A stretch of DNA of 64,000 nucleotides from Tractidigestivibacter scatoligenes (lineage in GTDB: Bacteria; Actinomycetota; Coriobacteriia; Coriobacteriales; Atopobiaceae): the NCBI RefSeq assembly GCF_001494635.1, contig NZ_LOJF01000009.1:310001-374000 (forward strand). The letters run 5' to 3'. Positions 56,968 through 64,000 of this stretch are shown here, piece after piece. A model generated the notes under the pieces. It was not told the DNA's origin. It searched no databases and worked only from the letters and a program-made list of their open reading frames with translations. Both the position numbers and the translations under genes were made by a program. Each line of letters starts with the position of its first letter. The first letter of the stretch is position 1.

Positions 56968-58550
56968 CCCAACGCGCGCGAGAAGAGAGCGCGTTGGTCG
57001 GTGTCCCAAAGCGACATGTCGTCCGAGGTGAAGAGCACACCCCCAAGCGTGGAGTCCGCCTCAAGGAGCTCTGAGCGCTGCTCGTCCGTAAGTCGCACGT
57101 CAGGTCGCAGGAAGAAGACGTCAGGGTCGCACCTAAACGCCCGTCCGTCCAGATGCGCACGTCCGCGTGTGTTTGCCAGGCTGTTCTTGGTGCTCACGCG
57201 CTCGCGACCGGTACCTCGCATGTAGGCTGGTCCGTCCCAGTCGAGTCCCACGTCACAGCCAATGCGACAGAACTCCGTCCTGCCAAGGGCAGATCCAACA
57301 GGAACGCCACAGAGGTCAAACCACGTGCCTGACACCGCGCTCTGGCGCAGGAGGTCAAGCGCATCTGCCATGAGCTGCCCGCGGTTCATCCCGCCATGCG
57401 GGACCATGCATGCCGCGTAGAGAAAGTCGCACTTGAGAAGCGAGAAGCCCCACTCTCCGGTGAGCGTTGCCATGACACGCGCCACGTAGTCGCGCACCTC
57501 GGGGTTACGCGTGTCGAGCGCAACGTGGCCAGACCAGTGAGAGCCAGTCACCACAAGCTCGCCCTTCTCGTCATGAAGAAGCCAGTCCGGATGCGCCGAG
57601 AAGAGCTGGGACTTTCGCTCGCACACGAAGGGCGCGACCCAGATGCCTGGCATGAGCCCACGCTCGCGCGCGGCAGCAGCCACCGGCGAGAGGCCATGCG
57701 GGAACTTCTCGCCATCTGGATGCAGCCAGTCGCCCACACGCGTGTAGCCGTCGTCCACCTGAAACGTGGGTCGGCGCTCCCCAAGCTCAAAGCTCCCCAG
57801 ACAGTCAGCAAGCGCATTCAGGTCATGCAGCAGGCACTGCTCCGAGATGTCCGTGTAGTGCCGATACCAGCTGGTATAGCCAACCAGCGGCGAGCAGGGC
57901 AACGCGCAAACGCCACAGAGCGCAAGCCAGCGCTCGACGGCCTCGCCGACGCTCCCGGCACACACGATGGCAAGCCCCAGAAGGCAGCGCCGCACGCCCG
58001 CCGCAACGGGGGCGGCCGGCGGCTCCTTGCTCACAAGGAGCGCCTCTGCGGGCAGGTCCTCGCGGATGAGCGTCATCCCCGTGTCCTCTCCAAGCGAGCC
58101 CACCAGGGCAACCTCGCCATCCCGCCGCAGGTAGCCATAGGTAAAGCCATGCTGGTGACCGGGTCTCTCGTCCTCCTCCACAAAGCGGTAGTCGCCCGAG
58201 GCGTCAAGCACCCAATGGCGTATGGCCACGCGTGGCACGGAGAAGTTGCGCATGCGGTCGCGCGGACTGCGCTCCACGGAGTCTGTCCAGGAGTTGTAGC
58301 CGTTCAGGTAGAGCGCCGTTGCCTCACCCAGCGCAGCGGGCAGCGTTGCCTCCACGGCGTCGATCACAACCTCACGCCGGGGCTCCGCGCACAGCCGCCA
58401 GCACTCCCCGTCGCGCACAAGTGAGATACCGAGCGTTGCCGCATCCGCACCCGTCACCAGGCCAGACGGCTGTACGTGGGCAACGCGCCCCTGGTCAGAC
58501 GCCACGTGCCAGCACACACAGAAGGTAGGTTCGCCGAGAAGCGCCGTCAC
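56964..58550 (-). CDS. Alpha-galactosidase-like glycoside hydrolase (GH36 type)
   Basis: 528 residues resembling GH36 alpha-galactosidases: GYNSWT near 85, the barrel start QVDDGYTRVGDW, GIWVAPFVC, the nucleophile Asp in LLKCDFLYAA near 371, and the acid/base Asp in RIGCDVGLDW near 433. It is shorter than 700-residue GH36 enzymes, lacking much of the N-terminal sandwich and C-terminal domain. No signal peptide: intracellular. GTG 58550 overlaps the transporter stop (GTGA), so uptake and hydrolysis are coupled. Likely substrates are melibiose-type galactosides. Confidence 0.87.
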   Translation of the reverse strand: MTALLGEPTFCVCWHVASDQGRVAHVQPSGLVTGADAATLGISLVRDGECWRLCAEPRREVVIDAVEATLPAALGEATALYLNGYNSWTDSVERSPRDRMRNFSVPRVAIRHWVLDASGDYRFVEEDERPGHQHGFTYGYLRRDGEVALVGSLGEDTGMTLIREDLPAEALLVSKEPPAAPVAAGVRRCLLGLAIVCAGSVGEAVERWLALCGVCALPCSPLVGYTSWYRHYTDISEQCLLHDLNALADCLGSFELGERRPTFQVDDGYTRVGDWLHPDGEKFPHGLSPVAAAARERGLMPGIWVAPFVCERKSQLFSAHPDWLLHDEKGELVVTGSHWSGHVALDTRNPEVRDYVARVMATLTGEWGFSLLKCDFLYAACMVPHGGMNRGQLMADALDLLRQSAVSGTWFDLCGVPVGSALGRTEFCRIGCDVGLDWDGPAYMRGTGRERVSTKNSLANTRGRAHLDGRAFRCDPDVFFLRPDVRLTDEQRSELLEADSTLGGVLFTSDDMSLWDTDQRALFSRALG

Positions 58551-59947
58551 GCCCTGTCGCCTCCCCTGGCCTCGCCAGAGGCGCCGCCGATGGTCCCAAG
58601 GACGCGCCGCTCGTTGTAGCGCGTGAAGACAAGGCCGCCTATGAGGCAGAACGCTGTGGCAACAATCGCGGTGGCCCGGTAGCCCATGCCGTTCTCGCCA
58701 AGAATGGAGATGGAGGTGAAGAGGATCATCGCAAGCGTCTGGCCCAAGGTCATCGAGAAGGTGCGAGCCGCGTAGAACATGCCCTCGCGCCTCTCGCCCG
58801 TCTCAACGGCGTCGCACTCCGCGATGTCGGCAAGCACCGCCTGGGGAAGGATGCCCAGGATGGCCATGGGCACGGCAGCGAGCACCGCCACGAGCATGCC
58901 CCACACCATGCCCGGGATGCCAAACATGCCGCACGCCGAGGTGACGGCAAACGCCGCGCAGAAGAAGAAAAAGCCAAACGCAACAATACGCTTCTTGCCG
59001 TGGCGCTTGGCCAGCATGTTCACGGGCGCGTAGAACAACAGCGAGATGAGCGTCATGGCGGCGAAGAACACAAACGAGAGCGAGTCCGGCAAACCCATGA
59101 GCTCGGTGATGTAGTAGGTCATGCCGGTCTGGAACATGGTGATGGCAACCCAGTAGAGCACGTCGGAGAGTTCGAAGACCTGGAAGTCATGGTTCTTGAA
59201 TGTCTTGGCAACGGACTGGAACATGGGAGTTGAGGAGGGCTCGGCCTTGGCGTAGAGGGTCTCGTCGATGCCAAAGGCGGGCACAAGCATGCAGGCAACG
59301 GCAACGGCGGCGAGCACGGCAACCGTAACCCTGAAGGCACCGGCAATCCCCATGGCAGGCTCGAGGTAGGCGGCGACCGTGGTCACGAGGTACGCAAGTG
59401 CCGTTCCCAGGAAGTAGGTGACCGAGATGTGCGTGGAGAGGTCGATTCTCAGCTCCTGCGTGCGTCCAAGCTCGGGAATGAGCGCGTTGAAGGGTGTGCA
59501 GTAGAGCGAGAGCGTGATGTAGAAGAGCATGAGACAGCAGAAGAGCAGCACGTTGTTCAGGGTCTGGCTTCCGGTTCCCGGCAGCACAAAGACGAGGACT
59601 GTCATCACACCAAAGGGAACGGCAGCGCCGCGCATGAACGGGATACGGCGCCCAAGAGGGCTCTTCAGCCTGTCAGACTGGGAGGCAATGAGGGGGTCGA
59701 TGAAGCCGTCGAGAAGCCTGCCACAACCTGTGATGATGCCAATCACCGTGAGTCCCGCGAACACGGCACCCTGGGTGATGAAGACGGCCATGCCACGCGA
59801 CAGCATGGTGTCGGAGGGCATGTAGAAGTAGACGAGCCAGTTGCTAACGATACCCGAGAGTATCGCCCATCCCAGCTGTCCTATCGCAAAGAGTCTGATG
59901 ACCCGCTTGTCCGCAAGCCTGGTCCCCGAAGCCTTCTCCCCTGCCAT
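58547..59947 (-). CDS. GPH-family sugar/cation symporter (MelB-like)
   Basis: 466 residues with about 12 transmembrane segments and the GPH signature GCGRLLDGFIDPLIASQSDRLKSPLGRRIPFM near residues 75-105. FYITLSLYCTPFNALIPEL matches the second conserved GPH block. ATG 59947 has GGGGAG 5 nt upstream. It is followed with overlap by the alpha-galactosidase gene, so a galactoside substrate is likely. Upstream lies a palindromic repeat and then a TetR gene on the same strand. Confidence 0.92.
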   Translation of the reverse strand: MAGEKASGTRLADKRVIRLFAIGQLGWAILSGIVSNWLVYFYMPSDTMLSRGMAVFITQGAVFAGLTVIGIITGCGRLLDGFIDPLIASQSDRLKSPLGRRIPFMRGAAVPFGVMTVLVFVLPGTGSQTLNNVLLFCCLMLFYITLSLYCTPFNALIPELGRTQELRIDLSTHISVTYFLGTALAYLVTTVAAYLEPAMGIAGAFRVTVAVLAAVAVACMLVPAFGIDETLYAKAEPSSTPMFQSVAKTFKNHDFQVFELSDVLYWVAITMFQTGMTYYITELMGLPDSLSFVFFAAMTLISLLFYAPVNMLAKRHGKKRIVAFGFFFFCAAFAVTSACGMFGIPGMVWGMLVAVLAAVPMAILGILPQAVLADIAECDAVETGERREGMFYAARTFSMTLGQTLAMILFTSISILGENGMGYRATAIVATAFCLIGGLVFTRYNERRVLGTIGGASGEARGGDRA

Positions 59948-59965
59948 CCCTACTCCCCTCTCGCC

Positions 59966-59996
59966 ATGAGACAAAGGGAAACTCCCTTTGTCTCAT
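59966..59996. repeat. Palindromic ATGAGACAAAGGGA repeat, copy 6
   Basis: Supplies the TGA stop of the tetR-like gene on the minus strand and lies 18 bp before the GPH start, so it separates two genes read in the same direction. Confidence 0.9.
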
Positions 59997-60667
59997 CTCA
60001 GCGCACGCACTGCCATGTCAACGATGCACTCAAGCTCTTGGGCCCCCGCGGAGAAGTCATCCGAGGGGATGACCTCGCCGCGCGCGAGCTTCTGCGCCAC
60101 GCCCATGAGCGCATGGGCAACGCTCCTGTAGAAGACCGGAAAGTCCACCTCGCGCGCAACGGAGCCATCCTGGAGTCCCAGCTGGTACGCGTCGGCAAAG
60201 ATGAGGTAGAACGAGTCCACCTCGCGCCCGTAGGCGACAACCGCGTCAAGCGGCGCCCCCTCGGTGACGAGAAGCCCGTCGAGGTCGTCGATGAAGAGCA
60301 CAAAGCCGGCGTTCTCCACGTAGCCCTCGGCATAGAGGCGGAGCATCCGCTCGAGTCTGTCCGCACCACTCATGCCGAGAAACGCGTCCGACTCGACAAG
60401 CGCCACAATGCGCTCGTTGAAGCGCCGCCACAGGAACGTGCCCGCAGCAAGCGCGAGGCGAGTCTTGGTCGAGAAACGCCGGTAGAGCGTGGCCACGCCA
60501 ACGCCCGCCGCCTCTGCGACGTCGGTCATGCGCACATCCGCGATGCGCCGCTTAAGGAAGAGGCCGGCCGCGCACTCGACGGCGCGGTCCATGCGCACGT
60601 CGCCCGTGAGGCTCCTCTCCTGCCACACCGCAGGTGCAAGACCCGCCGTTGAGTCACCCTGTGCCAT
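59993..60667 (-). CDS. TetR-family transcriptional regulator
   Basis: 224 residues with an N-terminal helix-turn-helix, IADVRMTDVAEAAGVGVATLYRRFSTKTRLALA at about 42-75, and a helical ligand-binding domain with no strong family match. Divergent from the GT-B-like gene at 60759; two 17-bp palindromes in the 91-bp gap are its probable operators, so it likely represses itself and that gene. Confidence 0.9.
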   Translation of the reverse strand: MAQGDSTAGLAPAVWQERSLTGDVRMDRAVECAAGLFLKRRIADVRMTDVAEAAGVGVATLYRRFSTKTRLALAAGTFLWRRFNERIVALVESDAFLGMSGADRLERMLRLYAEGYVENAGFVLFIDDLDGLLVTEGAPLDAVVAYGREVDSFYLIFADAYQLGLQDGSVAREVDFPVFYRSVAHALMGVAQKLARGEVIPSDDFSAGAQELECIVDMAVRALR

Positions 60668-60690
60668 CCTTGACGCTCCGTTCCCGTGGG

Positions 60691-60727
60691 TGATAGTCTT
60701 ACTATCAACTTGATAGCGAGGCTATCA
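60691..60727. promoter_or_regulatory. Twin TetR operators
   Basis: Two 17-bp palindromes, TGATAGTCTTACTATCA (60691-60707) and TGATAGCGAGGCTATCA (60711-60727), 20 bp centre to centre (two helical turns), in the divergent promoter region. Confidence 0.85.
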
Positions 60728-60758
60728 CCTCTGTCCACACAGGGTCAAGGAGGATTCG

Positions 60759-62306
60759 ATGGAAGCGTCGACAGACCAGGCGAGAAGCGCCTTTGGCAAC
60801 GAGCAGGACGATGCAACGTACCAGAAGGCGGTCCAATCGAAGGAGCGCTACCTTCGCCGCTTTGGCGACGACTCCAAGACCGTCTATCACCTCTCGGCAG
60901 CTCCCACGCCCGTAATCGGAGACATGCTTGGCGTGAGGAACCTCGTCATCTCGCCCGACGGCACGCCTCTCGACATCCGCGCAGACGCCGCACAGGCCCC
61001 CAAGCCACCTACCACCAATCGCACCGTAGAGGGCGCAAACGGTGCGCCGGTCATAGTGGGAAACATCCGCATGGGCTTTGGGCACTATCGCATCTCGATG
61101 GCCATGGCATCGGCAGCACATGCCATGGGCTACACGCCCTACTGGCTAGATCTGGCCTCCTTCAAGGACGCTACGGGGTCCAAGGTCATCCGCTACCAGA
61201 ACGACCTCTACTCCAAGGGGTCAAGAATCTCTCAGCGCGTGGGGGCCTTCAACAAGCTCGTGTGGGAGCCGCTCAACTCGGAGGGCTTCCGTAAGCTCTC
61301 GTACAACGCGGCGGACCAAAAGAACGCCGAGCTCTGCGTACCCCTCTTCCACGACATCGACAAGGACATCCCCTACGTGGGGACGCACGTCTGGCCCTCG
61401 CAGGCAGCAGTGCACGCAGGCATGACTCATGTGGTAAACGCCATCCCCGACAACTGGCCCATGGCGCTCCACCTTGCGGAGGGCTCAATCCACACCGTCC
61501 AGACGCCCAGCGCCTACTTGGGGTATCACCAGCTTCGCGGCATGGACCCTGCACGCCAGCTCAAACCCATGCCCGAGGGGTCCATCTACTACACCGGCCA
61601 CTACGTTGACCATGAACTTGTCTCCAACATCCCCAAAGACTGCGCGCGACGCAGAAACCGCGTCATGGGAGGCGAACCCGTGCGCTACCTGCTCTCCGTT
61701 GGCGGCGCAGGCGCGCAGCAGGAGCTCTTTGCGGCAATCGTGGAGCACCTCCTCCCCTATGTGAGGCGCGGAGAGGCCGTGGTCTTTGTCAACGTGGGAG
61801 ATCACAGGAAGGTGTGGGACGCACTGCTTAGGAGCGTGGACGGCCTTCGCAGCGAGGCACTCCCCCACTTCGAGGGTATCGACGAGGTCGCGCGGTTTGC
61901 AACGGCGGCACTCGACGGTGACGTGAGCGGCGTGCATGCCTTCTGCGACAAGGACATCTTCACGGCGGTCTACTCGTCCAACCTGCTCATGCGCTGCTCG
62001 GACGTGCTGGTTACCAAGCCGAGCGAGTTCTCGTTCTACCCCGTGCCCAAGCTCATGATTCACCGCGTGGGCGGCCACGAGGCCTGGGGCGCCATCCGCG
62101 CCGCGGAGGTTGGCGACGGCACCTACGAAATGGACGACACCGCAGAGGTGCTCTCGATGATCGACTCGTTCCAGCGCGAGCGCGGACTTCTCGGCTTCAT
62201 GTGCGACCGTATCGAGGACGCCGCCCAGGCCGGCATCTACGACGGCGCCTATCGCGTCATCGACCTTGCGGTTAACGGTGCGCCAACGCTTCCCGCAGTG
62301 CGCTAG
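60759..62306 (+). CDS. Uncharacterised protein, predicted GT-B-fold glycosyltransferase-like
   Basis: 515 residues without a signal peptide. NIRMGFGHYRISMAMASAAHAMG (about 107-130) looks like the Gly-rich N-terminal loop of MurG/MGDG-synthase-type GT-B enzymes. In the C-terminal half, RYLLSVGGAGAQQELFAAIVEHL and CSDVLVTKPSEFSFYPVPKLMIHRVGGHE resemble the nucleotide-sugar side of that fold. I do not recognise the family by name. AAGGAGG lies 5 nt before ATG 60759. Expression is probably controlled by the divergent TetR. A lipid or cell-envelope acceptor is conceivable but unproven. Confidence 0.75.
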   Translation: MEASTDQARSAFGNEQDDATYQKAVQSKERYLRRFGDDSKTVYHLSAAPTPVIGDMLGVRNLVISPDGTPLDIRADAAQAPKPPTTNRTVEGANGAPVIVGNIRMGFGHYRISMAMASAAHAMGYTPYWLDLASFKDATGSKVIRYQNDLYSKGSRISQRVGAFNKLVWEPLNSEGFRKLSYNAADQKNAELCVPLFHDIDKDIPYVGTHVWPSQAAVHAGMTHVVNAIPDNWPMALHLAEGSIHTVQTPSAYLGYHQLRGMDPARQLKPMPEGSIYYTGHYVDHELVSNIPKDCARRRNRVMGGEPVRYLLSVGGAGAQQELFAAIVEHLLPYVRRGEAVVFVNVGDHRKVWDALLRSVDGLRSEALPHFEGIDEVARFATAALDGDVSGVHAFCDKDIFTAVYSSNLLMRCSDVLVTKPSEFSFYPVPKLMIHRVGGHEAWGAIRAAEVGDGTYEMDDTAEVLSMIDSFQRERGLLGFMCDRIEDAAQAGIYDGAYRVIDLAVNGAPTLPAVR

Positions 62307-62314
62307 CACCCGCG

Positions 62315-62346
62315 ATGAGACAAAGGGAAAACTCCCTTTGTCTCAT
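62315..62346. repeat. Palindromic ATGAGACAAAGGGA repeat, copy 7
   Basis: 32-bp version with a 4-bp centre, between convergent genes; its minus-strand TGA is the stop codon of the UbiB-like gene. Confidence 0.9.
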
Positions 62347-64000
62347 CGCCTGCGGCGACGGTCGTCCTTGATGATGCTGCGGGCAACCCATATGCCCAGG
62401 ATGAGGGCAGCAAGGTAGCCAACGAAGCCGATGATGGGAATGCCAAAGATAACGGGCTGGATGCGTGCGTAGTAGACCACCGACGAGCCAATGAAGAGGC
62501 CTGCCACCATCACGCTCATCGAGAGCCTGTTGGCAATGTGGGCAAAGTCGTTGATGGGGTCCTCTGTTCCCGCCACGTCCAGGTTAAGCCGCAGCTGGCC
62601 GCGGGTGAGCATCTTCATGGCAAGGTCCGCCTGCGAGGCCGCGCCGAGAAGTCCATGCGCGGCGCGCGTTCCCTCGCGCGCGAAGCCCTTGACCTCGTGC
62701 TTGATGAGGTCCTCTGGCGTGGTGTGAGCCTTGATGTGGGCAGTGATGATCTCGATGATCGAGACACCAGGGAGAAACTCGTCGACCACGCCCTCGAGCG
62801 TCACGAGGGAGCGTGCCAGCATGGTGACCGTGCCGGGAAGCTCGACGCCGTTCTTTCTCGCCATAGAGATGAGAGAGTTCACGAAGGAGCCAACGTCAAG
62901 GTCTGAGAGGTCAGCCTCGCCGTAGTCGGCAATAATCATGTCGAGATCGTCCAGGAGGTGCGCGTGGTCGACGGCGGAAGTGTCGGATATCGAGAAGCGC
63001 AGGAGACCGTCGGCTAGCCCGGCAGAGTCCCTCAGTGCGACGGCCTTCACCATGTCCGACATGGCCTTGCGGTCATGCGAGGAGAGACGCCCCATGATTC
63101 CCAGGTCGATGTAGACGATCTGCCCGCCGCGGACGATGAGGTTGCCGGGATGGGGGTCCGCGTGGAAGAAGCCGTCATCGATCATCTGGCGCGTGTAGTT
63201 GTCGACGAGCTTGGTGCCTATCTCCTCGAGGTCGTAGCCGGCAGCGACCAGCTTTGCCGTCTTGTCGATGGGAATGCCCTCGATGTAGTCCATGACCACG
63301 ACGTGCTTGGTGCAGAGCTTGGGATAGGGCTTGGGGCAGTCGACAAACTTGCAGTCCGCGTTGTTGCGCCTAAACTCCTCGAGGTTTCTGGCTTCCACAA
63401 GGAAGTCTGTCTCGTCGCGGAAGGACTGCCAAAGCTCGTCCACTACCGACTGCATGTCCAGGAACTGGCTCCCCGACATGAAACGGTCCATGAACCCCAC
63501 GAGCGAGCGCATGATGGCGATGTCCTGCGCCATGGTCTCCTGGACGTGTGGTCGCTGCACCTTGATGGCGACCATCTCGCCCGTGACGAGACGTGCCTTG
63601 TGCACCTGGGCCACGGAGGCGGAGCCCAAAGGAACATCGTCGATGGCGTCGAAGATGTCCTCGATGGGAGTGTCGTACTCGTCTCGCAGCGCCTGGAGAA
63701 CCATGTCGCGGTCCATGGGCTCGACATCCGAGCGGAGCTTGGTAAGCTCTCGACAGAAACTCTCGGGCAGTATCTCCGAGCGCATGGAGAGAATCTGTCC
63801 CGCCTTCACGAAGGTGGGGCCAAGCTCCTCGAGCATGTGACGCAGACTCTTTGGCGTGAGGCCATGGAAGATGTCATAGCGACGCACAATCGAGAGAATC
63901 TCGCGCACACGCTTGAGCCGCGAGCTGCGCGACGACTCGTACCCGTCGGACGTCTTGCTGCGACCGCCAAACAAACCGATGGTCTGTGCGTCGTCGTCCT
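62343..64000 (-). CDS. UbiB/AarF (ABC1) family atypical kinase, 5' end beyond the window
   Basis: Protein-kinase-like ATPase of the UbiB family. In order it has the diagnostic KxGQ motif FVKAGQILSMRSEILP, the Ala-rich loop GSASVAQVHKA, VAIKVQRP (ATP Lys), ARNLEEF, HADPHPGNL and YIDLGIMGRL, then two C-terminal membrane helices (residues about 490-540) usual for the family. The family assists quinone or lipid metabolism. The frame is open to the window edge; TTG 63974 is the last start codon visible but has no ribosome site, so the true start is probably outside. Confidence 0.92.
   Translation of the reverse strand, partial: DDDAQTIGLFGGRSKTSDGYESSRSSRLKRVREILSIVRRYDIFHGLTPKSLRHMLEELGPTFVKAGQILSMRSEILPESFCRELTKLRSDVEPMDRDMVLQALRDEYDTPIEDIFDAIDDVPLGSASVAQVHKARLVTGEMVAIKVQRPHVQETMAQDIAIMRSLVGFMDRFMSGSQFLDMQSVVDELWQSFRDETDFLVEARNLEEFRRNNADCKFVDCPKPYPKLCTKHVVVMDYIEGIPIDKTAKLVAAGYDLEEIGTKLVDNYTRQMIDDGFFHADPHPGNLIVRGGQIVYIDLGIMGRLSSHDRKAMSDMVKAVALRDSAGLADGLLRFSISDTSAVDHAHLLDDLDMIIADYGEADLSDLDVGSFVNSLISMARKNGVELPGTVTMLARSLVTLEGVVDEFLPGVSIIEIITAHIKAHTTPEDLIKHEVKGFAREGTRAAHGLLGAASQADLAMKMLTRGQLRLNLDVAGTEDPINDFAHIANRLSMSVMVAGLFIGSSVVYYARIQPVIFGIPIIGFVGYLAALILGIWVARSIIKDDRRRRR

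Overview
The window is 64 kb of a GC-rich bacterial chromosome, densely coded, with genes on both strands and short intergenic gaps. The gene set points to a saccharolytic, anaerobic actinobacterium of the Coriobacteriia (Olsenella/Atopobium-like). The supporting genes are a type-2 GalT, a PTS with 1-phosphofructokinase, a hybrid-cluster protein beside a Crp/Fnr-type regulator, a MarR plus heterodimeric ABC exporter triad, and a Tat-type lipoprotein PstS. That assignment is inference from gene content; no rRNA is present.

Layout. 0-3.4 kb: the end of galactokinase, galT, and a YdcF-like gene with a damaged 5' end. 3.6-13 kb: valS, divergent tcdA-tatD, a family-8 glycosyltransferase, then tig-clpP-clpX on the minus strand behind tRNA-Leu. 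13.3-19.6 kb: carAB behind a transcription attenuator, then gdhA. 19.9-21.8 kb: tRNA-Pro followed by a decayed prophage fragment with a MuF-type head protein carrying a toxin-like C-terminus and a small candidate immunity gene. 21.9-24.9 kb: hcp, its divergent Crp/Fnr regulator, and a uracil-DNA-glycosylase-family gene. 25-26.8 kb: tRNA-Gly, an orphan CdiA-CT-like nuclease gene, and a lipid kinase. 26.9-29.7 kb: fruK-ptsI. 30-32.7 kb: tRNA-His/Lys and an amino-acid ABC transporter. 32.7-33.5 kb: a gene-free gap with three large stem-loops. 33.5-35.8 kb: Nudix hydrolase, tRNA-Arg, an S33-type peptidase. 35.8-41.8 kb: the threonine/aspartate pathway, hom-lysC-asd on minus and thrC-thrB on plus, divergent from each other. 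42-49.5 kb: a complete phosphate operon, pstS-pstC-pstA-pstB-pstB-phoU-phoP-phoR. 49.8-55.6 kb: MarR and two ABC exporter halves, then an MFS permease. 55.8-60 kb: a GNAT-YpsA-like fusion, then a GPH sugar transporter and alpha-galactosidase pair. 60-64 kb: TetR with twin operators, a divergent uncharacterised GT-B-like protein, and a UbiB/AarF kinase running off the window.

How it works together. Alpha-galactosidase plus the GPH carrier would import and cleave galactosides, and the Leloir genes at the other end would channel galactose to UDP-sugars. FruK and PtsI serve PTS fructose entry. Aspartate flows through LysC-Asd-Hom-ThrB-ThrC to threonine. Phosphate starvation is sensed by PhoR/PhoP, with an 11-bp-period Pho-box-like array upstream of pstS.

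The most unusual material is non-coding. A 31-bp palindrome occurs seven times and supplies the TGA stop codon of six genes. Stem-loops of about 70 bp have unrelated arms but a constant 46-48 nt loop. Palindromic arrays with a period of about 60 bp occur at three loci. The most interesting protein-level items are the MuF toxin/immunity remnant, the orphan CdiA-CT-like protein, the GNAT-YpsA fusion, and the TetR-controlled GT-B-like gene.
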